A stretch of 64,000 nucleotides of DNA from an uncultured Lachnospiraceae bacterium (GTDB lineage: Bacteria; Bacillota; Clostridia; Lachnospirales; Lachnospiraceae): assembly GCA_902780405.1 (NCBI GenBank), contig CACZFI010000009.1, forward strand, positions 1 through 64,000, written 5' to 3'. Below are positions 34,972-43,314 of the stretch, in pieces. The notes below the pieces were generated by a model. That model did not search any database and was not told the origin of the DNA. It saw nothing but the letters and a program-made list of their open reading frames with translations. Positions within the stretch are counted from its first letter, which is position 1, and the number at the start of each line of letters is the position of its first letter. The position numbers and the translations under genes were made by a program.

Positions 34972-34998
34972 TGCATTATACTTATGAAAGTGGACACA
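34972..34998 (+). repeat. IS3-family left inverted repeat
   Basis: Begins TGCATTATAC and ends TGGACACA. It matches the right repeat at 19 of 27 positions, with the inner TGGACACA identical. Confidence 0.85.
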
Positions 34999-35048
34999 AA
35001 CAATAAACAGATGTATTATTATCTGAGACACCAAAAGGAGGTATCTTT

Positions 35049-35330
35049 ATGTCCACTAGTAATCGTTACGATGAGGATTTCAAGCGAACCCTCGTAGAGC
35101 TTTACCACAATGGTAAGACTCAAGCCGCTCTCATCCGGGAGTACGGCGTATCTCAGACGGCTTTAAGCCGTTGGATCAAACAGTACTCCACTGTCCGGAC
35201 TGAAGACGGTGAAGTTCTCACAGCCAAGCAAGTCAAAGATCTCCAAAAGCGCATGGCTCAGCTTGAGGAAGAAAACCAAATACTAAAAAAAGCGATTGCC
35301 ATATTCACGCCACGCTCAAACAACGACTAG
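35049..35330 (+). CDS. IS3-family transposase OrfA
   Basis: A 93-residue DNA-binding protein. A helix-turn-helix of the transposase_8/IS911 OrfA type (DEDFKRTLVELYHNGKTQ, REYGVSQTALSRWIKQY) is followed by a leucine-zipper-like helix (LQKRMAQLEEENQILKKA) for multimerisation. AAAGGAGG lies 8 nt before the ATG. OrfA ends at TAG 35328-35330, but ribosomes can shift at the A7 run (35285-35291) to make the OrfAB transposase. Confidence 0.93.
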   Translation: MSTSNRYDEDFKRTLVELYHNGKTQAALIREYGVSQTALSRWIKQYSTVRTEDGEVLTAKQVKDLQKRMAQLEEENQILKKAIAIFTPRSNND

Positions 35331-36187
35331 ATGCTATTTATAAGCTGCGCGATCAGTATGATATCAAAACGCTTTGCAGAGTTCTCAGGGTACACCGGAG
35401 CACCTATTACAAGCACTTCTTTTCAAAGCCGGCGCCTCGCACCTGTGAAAATCAGGTAATCCGCAAGCATATTCTACAGATTTACACTGATTACGACAAT
35501 TCTCTCGGCGCTTACAAAATCCGTCGTGTCTTAGAACGTGATTATGGCATTTCCATCAGTCTGGGAAGAGTGTACCGACTGATGAACTCCATGAATCTTC
35601 CCAAACGATCCACTGAAAAGCCCAAGTGGAAAGGTTCCTGGAAGGATAACGGCCCCTGCATCAATCACTTGAACCAGCAATTCAATCCTAACACCCCAAA
35701 CTCCGTATGGGCAAGTGATTTTACTTACATAAAGGTAAATGGAACCTTTCATTACCTTTGTGTTGTCATAGATTTGTTCTCGCGAAAAGTCGTGGGGTGG
35801 AACATCTCCAACCGTCACGATGTTGATTTAACAAAAACTGCTTTTGAGAAGGCTTACTCCGACAGGGGCGAACCTGCTTTTGTTATGTTTCACTCGGATC
35901 AAGGATCTGAGTATACTGCTTTTACATTCCGACAGACACTGGAAAGATGCCAGGCCATCCAATCGTTTTCCAAGAAAGGTTATCCTTATGACAACGCAGT
36001 ATGCGAAAGCTTCTTTCGTCATATGAAACGGGAATGTCTCAACAGAAAGACATTCCGGAATCAGGACGAACTACGTTTATACTGCTTCGAATACATAAAT
36101 CGATACAACTCTAAACGACCTCACTCATCGCTCGGAGGTTATACTCCCGATGAAATAGAGAACTTCTACATGGAAAGGCAGGAGTAA
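35285..36187 (+). CDS. IS3-family transposase OrfB (by -1 frameshift)
   Basis: DDE integrase-core part of the transposase. The frame is open from the A7 slippery run (35285-35291) to TAA at 36187, about 300 codons, and is -1 relative to orfA; the first ATG at 35570 would cut off the N-terminal region. The catalytic residues are Asp in WASDFTYIKV, Asp in MFHSDQGSEY and Glu in NAVCESFFRHMK, with about 35 residues between the last two. The C-terminus YNSKRPHSSLGGYTPDE is typical. No defect is visible. Confidence 0.93.
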   Translation, partial: KKSDCHIHATLKQRLDAIYKLRDQYDIKTLCRVLRVHRSTYYKHFFSKPAPRTCENQVIRKHILQIYTDYDNSLGAYKIRRVLERDYGISISLGRVYRLMNSMNLPKRSTEKPKWKGSWKDNGPCINHLNQQFNPNTPNSVWASDFTYIKVNGTFHYLCVVIDLFSRKVVGWNISNRHDVDLTKTAFEKAYSDRGEPAFVMFHSDQGSEYTAFTFRQTLERCQAIQSFSKKGYPYDNAVCESFFRHMKRECLNRKTFRNQDELRLYCFEYINRYNSKRPHSSLGGYTPDEIENFYMERQE

Positions 36188-36219
36188 TTCTGTCTTTCCA
36201 TGTAGAAATGTTTAAAAAA

Positions 36220-36246
36220 TGTGTCCATTTGCTTGACTCTATTCCA
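36220..36246 (+). repeat. IS3-family right inverted repeat
   Basis: Reads TGTGTCCA inward and ends CTATTCCA; complementary to the left repeat at 19 of 27 positions. It overlaps the final codon and stop of the truncated TIR gene 3. Confidence 0.85.
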
Positions 36247-38575
36247 GTTTTCTGCTTAACAGTTCTCGTGACAGTCGTATAGAAACATCAGAGCTCTTTT
36301 TCGTAATATAAATAATCTCATCAAGTTTTTTGCACTTAATTTCATGCTTTTTAAACGCTGCTGCCAGAATTGATTTACCGTCTACTGAATCATCATATCC
36401 TCTGGATGGTGCTTTTATAACAGGACAGGGCGGGTAAATCGGGTTTTCCGAATCAGTCGGTTCTTCCGGCAGTTGCAACGGTCCGATATTCTCCGGCGCA
36501 TTCATTAGCTGGCCATAATACTGTATCTGTGGTTTAACCAAACTATTTTTTTGCATTTTCAACATCGAGATCCTTTGGTTTAACATCTCTTTCTTTGATC
36601 CGCCAAACAATCCGAGTTGAGACATTTCCATTAGTGCACCGGCAATTTGGTTATCCAATTCTTTCATTCTGTAGTCATACTCTAGCTGTGCTTGATTGTA
36701 TGCCGTCATGATCATTGCATTATTTCTCTCAACATATTCTTTTCTCTCGTCATATTCCTTTTTTCTTACATTGTATTCCTCTGTAAGCCTGTTACACTCT
36801 GCTTTCCATGCGTCCAGTTTTTCTTTTCTTATCTGTGGCCAATTTTCTCTCAGTTCCTGGCACACTTTATTATACTTCTGGTTTTCTTCTTCCTCTCTTC
36901 TCTCACAGTCTTGTAACTCTGTCCGATACTTTTCCTCAATACGGTTAACCTCTTCATCCCCAAGTAACTTTTTTACTTCAAGATTCGCATCCATAAGAAT
37001 TTCAGTAAATTTATCTTTGGAATAATTCTGGGCTATTCTGTTTATCCTCTCTATTTCTTTTTCTGTTGCCTCTTTCACCATTTCTTTCAGTATTCCGTCA
37101 ATATCATACTTTGCGACAACAGAATCTGTGGCATACTTTTTAAACCTTTCATAATAACGATCATCAAATTCCGTTTTGGTTTTTCCGGAACGATTATCCC
37201 TTTTACAATACTCCTTTACATAATCCTTTGTAGCATCAAACTGCTGTAAGGATACAACACACGTATTATACTCCGTTGAAAAATCTTCTCGAATCGCATC
37301 CATCAGATCATCAGAGATTTGTTCTTCTAGAAAATACTCTTTTCTGATTATGCTTTTAACATCAGCTAATTCCAAAACCACCTTTTTGTTCCTAACAATG
37401 CTCTCGTCATATACTTTTGACAAAAACTCTTTTAAGCTTCGCACTTTATAATAAACCAACAGTTTTCCAAGGTATGCCTCAGCACATTTCGGATTTTGGT
37501 TTAAAACATCCTCAAATAAGCCATCCGCCTTTTGATAATCGCCATCCTCCAGTGTTATAAAGGCGCGTTCCAAAACTGCTTCCAGATTGTTTCCCGTCTT
37601 TGCAGCAACAGCATTTTCAACCGCAGCCTGAATGTCTTGCAAATCTGCTTTACTCGCGTCATTCGATTTATTGCTACCTTCTTTTCCGATTATCTTATCA
37701 ATACCACGGAGCAAGTCTTGATCCGCTCCAACTTTTCCCATATCTTGAGCTTGCAAATGTTTGAACTCTTTGGGAATGTCATACGCATCAATATCCTTAT
37801 AGCAAGGGATAAGTCTTTTTGATTTATCCTTCTCCATTAATTTCAAAAAACGGCTCCACTCGTTTTTCACCCAAACGGCATTGTAATAATCATAACTTGT
37901 TCCAAAAGCAAGCATGATCTTAGCAGAGTTTAAAGCCGCAAAAATATAAGGCTCATACTCCTGACCAAGTTTGACTTCCAAAGTGATTCGTGAAAAGAAC
38001 ACGCTATATCCCTTGTTGGTTAGAGTCTCATATACATTCTGAGCCAGAACACTGTCAATGGTTCTATTCCCATTCTCATCAGTTTCCTTGTAACAAATAA
38101 AAATATCATACGGTTCCTCTGTCGAGGACACCTCAATAATCCCTTTGCGTATTTCCTCTATCTGCTTCGCCTCTTCGCGATACACACGTCTCGAAATCGA
38201 GTCAGCGTTCTCCATCACAAGATCAAAATTCGGATCATCCATCACGCTATCAAACGACGAACGATGGCATGTCGGAATCTTTTTCTTCGTTACAGGATCG
38301 TCAACGTATTCAATACCATACTTGCAAAGCACCAATCCCCAATAAGCTTCCGCTTCTTCTTGATAATCTGCCACTATACTTTCATAAACGCCGGCAGCCT
38401 TATCAAATTCGCAATCAAAGCGAAGACGATTCGCACGCTCGTATAACTTCAAGCGTTTCTCGTCATCAGTGTTCGGAATCGTCTGCTTGCTTCCGCAGTA
38501 TTCGCACTCACAAACTGTTGATTCCGCTTCTACAGCCAGTTCTCCACCACACATTTTACATTTTAAAATCGTCAT
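36239..38575 (-). CDS. Zinc-ribbon/TPR/TIR protein 3, truncated by IS
   Basis: 778 residues remain. They comprise the zinc ribbon (KCKMCGGE, CECEYCGSK), TPR, a TIR domain (about 150-285, PYDIFICYKE, GYSVFFSR, AVWVKNEWSRF with the candidate catalytic Glu), a TPR-like repeat (YQKADGLFEDVLNQNP) and a long charged coiled coil (about 480-690). No membrane helix is seen, unlike TIR 1 and 4. The last two codons before the stop lie in the IS right end; the original gene continued into 34971-34274 for about 1007 codons in all. Its ATG overlaps the end of the RES gene by 20 nt, so the pair is translationally coupled. Confidence 0.85.
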   Translation of the reverse strand: MTILKCKMCGGELAVEAESTVCECEYCGSKQTIPNTDDEKRLKLYERANRLRFDCEFDKAAGVYESIVADYQEEAEAYWGLVLCKYGIEYVDDPVTKKKIPTCHRSSFDSVMDDPNFDLVMENADSISRRVYREEAKQIEEIRKGIIEVSSTEEPYDIFICYKETDENGNRTIDSVLAQNVYETLTNKGYSVFFSRITLEVKLGQEYEPYIFAALNSAKIMLAFGTSYDYYNAVWVKNEWSRFLKLMEKDKSKRLIPCYKDIDAYDIPKEFKHLQAQDMGKVGADQDLLRGIDKIIGKEGSNKSNDASKADLQDIQAAVENAVAAKTGNNLEAVLERAFITLEDGDYQKADGLFEDVLNQNPKCAEAYLGKLLVYYKVRSLKEFLSKVYDESIVRNKKVVLELADVKSIIRKEYFLEEQISDDLMDAIREDFSTEYNTCVVSLQQFDATKDYVKEYCKRDNRSGKTKTEFDDRYYERFKKYATDSVVAKYDIDGILKEMVKEATEKEIERINRIAQNYSKDKFTEILMDANLEVKKLLGDEEVNRIEEKYRTELQDCERREEEENQKYNKVCQELRENWPQIRKEKLDAWKAECNRLTEEYNVRKKEYDERKEYVERNNAMIMTAYNQAQLEYDYRMKELDNQIAGALMEMSQLGLFGGSKKEMLNQRISMLKMQKNSLVKPQIQYYGQLMNAPENIGPLQLPEEPTDSENPIYPPCPVIKAPSRGYDDSVDGKSILAAAFKKHEIKCKKLDEIIYITKKSSDVSIRLSRELLSRKLE

Positions 38576-39254
38576 CTGATAACCCTCCCCATTTTAATGC
38601 TTTTAATTCAGAACCCGATGCATAACACTTATCATAGTTGAAAACTACCAAATTATAGTCTGTTTCCTTTTTTGCACCATGTGAACTTGGATATATTATT
38701 CCGTCATATCCCAGTTTCTTGATATATTCGGCAATGAATTGCGTCGGAAGATAATCATCAGTATTATCAGTAGTCTCAACAGGTTTGGAGTATAAAACCG
38801 ACAAATCTATCAAAAGGTTATCTTTTACATTTCTCTTTTCAGATTTATCCTTTACCTGCCTCAAATCAAACAAAAGCATGTCCTCTTGAACCGTTATTGT
38901 TGCAATGCTAACCGTATCTACTATTCTCGGACGTGTTTCAACGACAGCCAGGTCTTTCGTTGAAGCAACATATAGATACGGAATGAATCTGTAATTTGCC
39001 CTCATGTCCTTTGTTTTGTTTTTCGGAGGAACAAAACTCTCTACCGCGTTATAACCAACGAATCCTGGATCAACACCTATCGTATTTCGGTTATCCTTAA
39101 CAACACGGCATCTATAAAACACCTGACCTGGAGGAACATTAACAAACGGATTAGTCTCTGTACTATTCAATTCCTCTAGTACGCTTGTATCCACCGGATT
39201 TCTATTTTTTTCTTTAATTTCCTTCACAAATTCCCCGAGTTTTTTTGAAATCAT
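38556..39254 (-). CDS. RES-domain protein
   Basis: A 232-residue protein with the three residues that name the domain in order: Arg in VFYRCRVVKD, Glu in DLAVVETRPRI, and Ser in IIYPSSHGAK. Supporting stretches are ATITVQEDMLLFDL and QFIAEYIKKLGYDG. Some RES proteins are toxins that destroy NAD+ (phosphorolysis). It lies directly before, and overlaps, the TIR gene 3, so two potential NAD+-consuming proteins are made from one mRNA. No Xre/DUF2384 antitoxin of the usual RES-Xre pair is next to it. The ATG at 39254 follows GGGGGG. Confidence 0.8.
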   Translation of the reverse strand: MISKKLGEFVKEIKEKNRNPVDTSVLEELNSTETNPFVNVPPGQVFYRCRVVKDNRNTIGVDPGFVGYNAVESFVPPKNKTKDMRANYRFIPYLYVASTKDLAVVETRPRIVDTVSIATITVQEDMLLFDLRQVKDKSEKRNVKDNLLIDLSVLYSKPVETTDNTDDYLPTQFIAEYIKKLGYDGIIYPSSHGAKKETDYNLVVFNYDKCYASGSELKALKWGGLSDDDFKM

Positions 39255-39339
39255 TTTATCCCCCCAAAAAAAACATCTATTGCACTTCATATAGACAACT
39301 TTTCTAAATCACATCATGCGTTGGGTCTTCAATATCCCT

Positions 39340-39381
39340 TCAATTCTCTCTTTTCGTCCATATATCTTCAGTTGGACCCAT
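39340..39381 (-). other. Short 13-codon frame after TIR gene 4, probable gene remnant
   Basis: An ATG at 39381 with a good Shine-Dalgarno (AAAGAGGTGATTC) opens a frame of only 13 codons (MGPTEDIWTKREN). The stretch AGAGGTGATT before it is the same as that before the FRG gene at 32467, following the same ...VYRVSKE-stop end. It looks like the preserved 5' end of a lost downstream gene. The rest of 39255-39413 shows nothing else. Confidence 0.4.
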
Positions 39382-39413
39382 TGAATCACCTCTTTATTGA
39401 TCGATTATGTGCT

Positions 39414-41786
39414 CTACTCCTTGCTTACTCGATACACCCATTTAAGATGCTCTCCACTCGCAGAGTCATCATACTCCTGTTCTATCACAATCAAAGAATC
39501 GCCGTCGCCCTCATACTCTACAATCCTCCATTCCATCCTGTTATCCGACACATAGCGAAAACCTCCATCACGGTAATACAATTCATATTCTCCATCGAGT
39601 TTTCCTTGATTTATTTCAAATTCTTTTCCCTTCGAAAGCTTGTTCTCTTGCCCGTTGCAAAAGCCCTTCTGACATTTCCATGTTCCCTCTAGATACATGT
39701 AATCCTTAATAATTGTGTTTTCTTGAAACACAGTAGAATCCTCTATGCTTTGTGCAAAGGGTGTCTCCATGCCACGCTCCCCCAATAACACCTCACATAG
39801 CGTTTTGTACACATTCGATTCCTTGTATCCCGCCATGTCATCGAAAGCCGTTTTCGCATCTTCATAATCCATACTTTGATAATACGAAATCGCCTTCTTG
39901 TATTGCTCCTCCTGCTCTTCGCTCGCCTTTTTCTGCTCAGAAGAAACTCGATATGAATGTATTCCCCTTATCGTTAGCGCCACGACAATCGCAATCAGAA
40001 TCGCCCCTATAATAGCGATCCATTTTCTTACTAATCTTTTTGATTCATCCCTTTTTCTCTGTATTTCAACTGACTGTTCTTTTTGTAACCTATCTATCTC
40101 AGCGTCACATTTTTTTATATATTCGGCTGAGTCTTTATATCTACGAATTCCCTGAAAAGCACTTTTTGCCGAACGATATCCATCAAGACTATTTGCCGAT
40201 TCAAAAGACGCAATCGCAGAAGAGTAATCCTTTTCCAATCTCTCCTTCGCGCCATTATATTGTTGTATGACAGCTGCATCTGTTTCGAATACGAAGCTCG
40301 CATACGACAATTTGATGTCCTCTTTTTTCTTTTTATCCTCCTCTTTAACCTCGGATATTTTGCAATCCAGATTTCGAGTCAATTGACTTACCACATCTTG
40401 GAGCGAACGCAACAATTCATCTGTCGCATATTGCTTAGTGCGCAGATACAGTTTTTCCGAGTCAAGTTCAGATAAGACTTGGTCCTTGTGCTGCATCATC
40501 GAAGAGAGCTGAGACTCGTAAGTTCTGCTAAACTTATACATACAGCGGATTTCATCCTTGCTCAAATACCCGTCAACTTCATACTCAATTGCCATGTCAC
40601 TAATATGTTTTTCATCTTCCGGACACGCTTCAAGACTCTCTGTTTCAACTTTTATATGCAGATTTTCATAATACTCAACAATCCCTGCCAAATCTCTTCT
40701 TTGCAATTTAGCAAGCCATTTCCCTAAATACGCGTGTGCATTCTCAGCATCTTGATTAAGAGCTTCCTCAAAGAACTCATCTGCCCGCGTCCATTCACTA
40801 TCCTCAAGTGCAAGCTGACCGCGTTTTAATAATTGTTCAACGTTTCCATTCTGTGACTGGTTATACTGTACTTGTACTGTTTCCACACGGTCTCTTCCAA
40901 GTATCTTATTAACACCTCTTACTAAGTCCTGAATTGCCCCTACTTTTCCCATATCCTGAGCCTGGAGATGCTTAAACTCTTTGGGCATGTCATGCGCGTC
41001 CAGATTCTTATAACAAGGGATCAGAGTCTTCTTCTGTCCCGCAGCAATCAACTGCAAGAATCTATTCCATTCATTCTTAACCCAAACAGCATTATAGTAA
41101 TCATAGGTAGTTCCAAAGGCGAGCATAACTTTCGCAGAGTTTAAGGCAGCAAAAATATAGGGCTCATATTCTTGCCCCAACTTATCCTCCAGCGTGATTC
41201 TCGAAAAGAATACATGGTAGCCCTTTTCAGTCAGCGCATCATATACATCCTGCGCAATCACACTGTCAATGGTTCTCTGCCCATCCTCCGCGGTTTCCTT
41301 GTAGCAGATAAAGATATCATACGGCTCTTCCGTTGAAGAAATCTTGATAATGTCCTTTCGGATTTCTTCAATCTTCTTTGCTTCCTCGCGGTATACGCCA
41401 CGCGCAAGCGTATCCGAATTCTCCATGACCTGCTCGAAGTTGGAGTCGTCCATCACGCTTTCAAATGATGAACGGTGACATGTCGGAACTCTGTTCCCTG
41501 TAGCAGGATCATCGACATATTCAATACCGTACTTACAGAGTACAAGCCCCCAGTACGCCTCTGCTTCCTCCTGATACTCCGCAACGATGCTTTCATACAC
41601 TCCGGCAGCTTTATCAAATTCGCAATCAAAACGAAGACGATTCGCACGCTCATAAAGCTTCAAGCGTTTCTCGTCATCAGTATTCGGAATTGTCTGCTTA
41701 CTTCCGCAATATTCACATTCACAAATCGTAGTTCCGGCTTCGAACGCCAAGTCTCCGCCGCACATTTTACACTTTAAAACAGCCAT
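39414..41786 (-). CDS. Zinc-ribbon/TPR/TIR protein 4 with lipocalin-like C-end
   Basis: A 790-residue protein. The first 300 residues are almost the same as TIR 1 (zinc ribbon, TPR, TIR with PYDIFICYKE, GYHVFFSR and AVWVKNEWNRF). A coiled-coil region (about 430-590) leads to a membrane helix (about 600-622, WIAIIGAILIAIVVALTI), a TPR-like unit (YYQSMDYEDAKTAFDDMAGY) and a C-terminal beta-rich domain (about 695-790, EGTWKCQKG, YELYYRDGGFRYVSDNRMEW). That domain resembles small lipocalin-like envelope domains and differs completely from the end of TIR 1. It follows the SPFH/membrane-protein cluster by 12 nt, so it is likely in that operon. Confidence 0.85.
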   Translation of the reverse strand: MAVLKCKMCGGDLAFEAGTTICECEYCGSKQTIPNTDDEKRLKLYERANRLRFDCEFDKAAGVYESIVAEYQEEAEAYWGLVLCKYGIEYVDDPATGNRVPTCHRSSFESVMDDSNFEQVMENSDTLARGVYREEAKKIEEIRKDIIKISSTEEPYDIFICYKETAEDGQRTIDSVIAQDVYDALTEKGYHVFFSRITLEDKLGQEYEPYIFAALNSAKVMLAFGTTYDYYNAVWVKNEWNRFLQLIAAGQKKTLIPCYKNLDAHDMPKEFKHLQAQDMGKVGAIQDLVRGVNKILGRDRVETVQVQYNQSQNGNVEQLLKRGQLALEDSEWTRADEFFEEALNQDAENAHAYLGKWLAKLQRRDLAGIVEYYENLHIKVETESLEACPEDEKHISDMAIEYEVDGYLSKDEIRCMYKFSRTYESQLSSMMQHKDQVLSELDSEKLYLRTKQYATDELLRSLQDVVSQLTRNLDCKISEVKEEDKKKKEDIKLSYASFVFETDAAVIQQYNGAKERLEKDYSSAIASFESANSLDGYRSAKSAFQGIRRYKDSAEYIKKCDAEIDRLQKEQSVEIQRKRDESKRLVRKWIAIIGAILIAIVVALTIRGIHSYRVSSEQKKASEEQEEQYKKAISYYQSMDYEDAKTAFDDMAGYKESNVYKTLCEVLLGERGMETPFAQSIEDSTVFQENTIIKDYMYLEGTWKCQKGFCNGQENKLSKGKEFEINQGKLDGEYELYYRDGGFRYVSDNRMEWRIVEYEGDGDSLIVIEQEYDDSASGEHLKWVYRVSKE

Positions 41787-41798
41787 TTCATTACACCG

Positions 41799-42449
41799 TC
41801 AACAATATTCTTTTTTTATTGATTGGTATTCTCCATCTTCAAATCCTCTAAATGTTTCTGAGAGAATATTATTGTCAACATCCAAGTAGATTAAATCTAT
41901 TGTCTTTGGATATCTATTATCATTTAACTCGACAAATGTCTCGTCTACGAAAACGTTTTCTTTTATTTCATAATCTATTGAAAACCTTTTTCTTACAGTT
42001 TCTCCTGGCGAGACATGATGAATAATCGAAGTGTCAAAAATGTATATCCCGATAGCTGAATACTTTCCATGATTTGTGACCTCTAATTCATACGAGCCAC
42101 TTTCAGTCAAATTAACATGTACTTGAAGAACCGGAGAGATTTCTTTTTTCCTATTACTGTCCTCACTTTTTTTCTCCATTTGAAACATGCATTTCCCTTG
42201 ATATATCGCTACAACCGCAACAAGCACCGCCGATATGCTTCCCATGAAAGAGCCCAGATAATCCATCCAGCCATCTGCGGTTATATCTGTTTTAACATCA
42301 CACGGAATCATAGAGTAGAATAACCAAACCAGCACAGGCGATAATATGGCAAAAGCCAAAAACAATACTACAATTAGATTAAATCTCTTCTCAACAAACC
42401 CCGAAATCTTGTCTAAGAGCGATTCTCTCTTCTTTTTTCTTGATTGCAT
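41799..42449 (-). CDS. Two-helix membrane protein, function unknown
   Basis: A 216-residue protein with a basic start, two membrane helices (about 25-45, LIVVLFLAFAILSPVLVWLF, and 63-85, YLGSFMGSISAVLVAVVAIY) and a C-terminal beta-sandwich-like domain (105-216, LQVHVNLTESGSYELEVTNHG). It resembles the many small predicted membrane proteins of defence islands, but no family is recognised. The ATG at 42449 has GGAGGG 6 nt upstream. Directly before TIR gene 4. Confidence 0.6.
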   Translation of the reverse strand: MQSRKKKRESLLDKISGFVEKRFNLIVVLFLAFAILSPVLVWLFYSMIPCDVKTDITADGWMDYLGSFMGSISAVLVAVVAIYQGKCMFQMEKKSEDSNRKKEISPVLQVHVNLTESGSYELEVTNHGKYSAIGIYIFDTSIIHHVSPGETVRKRFSIDYEIKENVFVDETFVELNDNRYPKTIDLIYLDVDNNILSETFRGFEDGEYQSIKKEYC

Positions 42450-42498
42450 ATTCATCCCTCCGCGTTTTCAGATAAATGAGTCCTCAATGTAATTGATT

Positions 42499-42585
42499 CT
42501 ATTTTGACAATCTATCAATCAAGAATGAAATGCCCAGAATAAGCATACCCAAGGTTACAATTACAAATTGGGGAATTCTCTTCAT
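42499..42585 (-). CDS. 28-residue single-helix membrane peptide
   Basis: ATG at 42585 with AGGAGAT at good spacing opens a 28-codon frame ending TAG at 42499. The peptide begins MKRIPQF, has one hydrophobic helix (VIVTLGMLILGISFLI) and ends DRLSK. It has the right charge pattern for an inserted small membrane protein and lies in line between two membrane-protein genes. Too short for similarity to prove it. Confidence 0.5.
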   Translation of the reverse strand: MKRIPQFVIVTLGMLILGISFLIDRLSK

Positions 42586-42623
42586 CGAACAATCTCCTAC
42601 ATTTATGATGGGATACTGGTGAG

Positions 42624-43313
42624 TTATTTACTCAACGCACACACGCGGTTTCGTTCGGACAAACTGTTGGAGATTTTTGCGCAATAAGCCTTTACACCAC
42701 TGAAGTCCCCGTCGATCAGGCTCTTTTGGAGATCTTTCAGCATCACATCCAACTCTCGTTCCATGTCCTTTGTCTGGTCTGATGACACAGGATCGCTGAA
42801 GCGGAAATCTTCGGCAAGTTTCTTTAAATCTGCTTTTAACGTTTCATCCGCACAATGACCAACAAGGGCAGCAGACAGAGACTGCAGCGCTCTCATATTT
42901 GAGACGTCTTTCTTAATCTGTACGTCCTGGCGGACGATTTCGTCCCGCATGGTATCTGCAGCGATGCATCCGATAAGAACGAAGGCAAGCAGAATTATGT
43001 TAATTACAACCGGAATCCAAACCGGAAGGATGAATGCCAGGCTCATCTCTGCAACACTTAATGCAAGCTGCAACACCAGATAGGTGACGCCAATTTTAGC
43101 GATAGGGAAACCGTAGAATTTGCTCTTTGCGTCTTCGCCATTTGCAAAAGAAATACTGAATACATAGATCTGATAAGCGATTGCTATCACGCCGAAAACA
43201 TAAGCAATCCAAAAGGGTGCCTTTTTTGAGAAAGGTACCACAAAAGAAATTACACTAAAAACAACAAATAGAATCGCGAGTACAAAGTACCCTCTCTTAC
43301 CGTTCTTTGTCAT
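42624..43313 (-). CDS. Four-helix membrane protein linked to SPFH gene
   Basis: A 229-residue protein with four membrane helices in the first 125 residues (about 10-28, 33-55, 73-92, 96-116), followed by a cytoplasmic helical tail (IKKDVSNMRALQSLSAALVGH, LDVMLKDLQKSLIDGDFSG). Its ATG lies 1 nt after the stop of the SPFH gene, with GGGGGGAG as Shine-Dalgarno, so the two are made together. No named family. Probably a membrane partner of the SPFH protein. Confidence 0.65.
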   Translation of the reverse strand: MTKNGKRGYFVLAILFVVFSVISFVVPFSKKAPFWIAYVFGVIAIAYQIYVFSISFANGEDAKSKFYGFPIAKIGVTYLVLQLALSVAEMSLAFILPVWIPVVINIILLAFVLIGCIAADTMRDEIVRQDVQIKKDVSNMRALQSLSAALVGHCADETLKADLKKLAEDFRFSDPVSSDQTKDMERELDVMLKDLQKSLIDGDFSGVKAYCAKISNSLSERNRVCALSK

Positions 43314-43314
43314 C

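Larger units (their letters stand above)
34972..36246 (+). mobile_element. IS3-family insertion sequence
   Basis: 1275 bp with TG...CA ends, imperfect 27-bp terminal inverted repeats (34972-34998 and 36220-36246, 19 of 27 positions identical, ending in a shared TGGACACA) and a 3-bp target duplication GTT (34969-34971 and 36247-36249; the next bases allow AGTTT). It contains orfA and orfB overlapping through an A7 slippery run. Complete and apparently intact, so it may be recent. It inserted into TIR gene 3 in the opposite orientation and supplies that gene's present stop codon. Confidence 0.93.

Noticed and set aside
35570-36187. OrfB starting at the ATG at 35570
   Set aside because: The frame is open back to the A7 run in orfA and the upstream codons encode the normal OrfB N-terminal region, so the -1 frameshift product is preferred.
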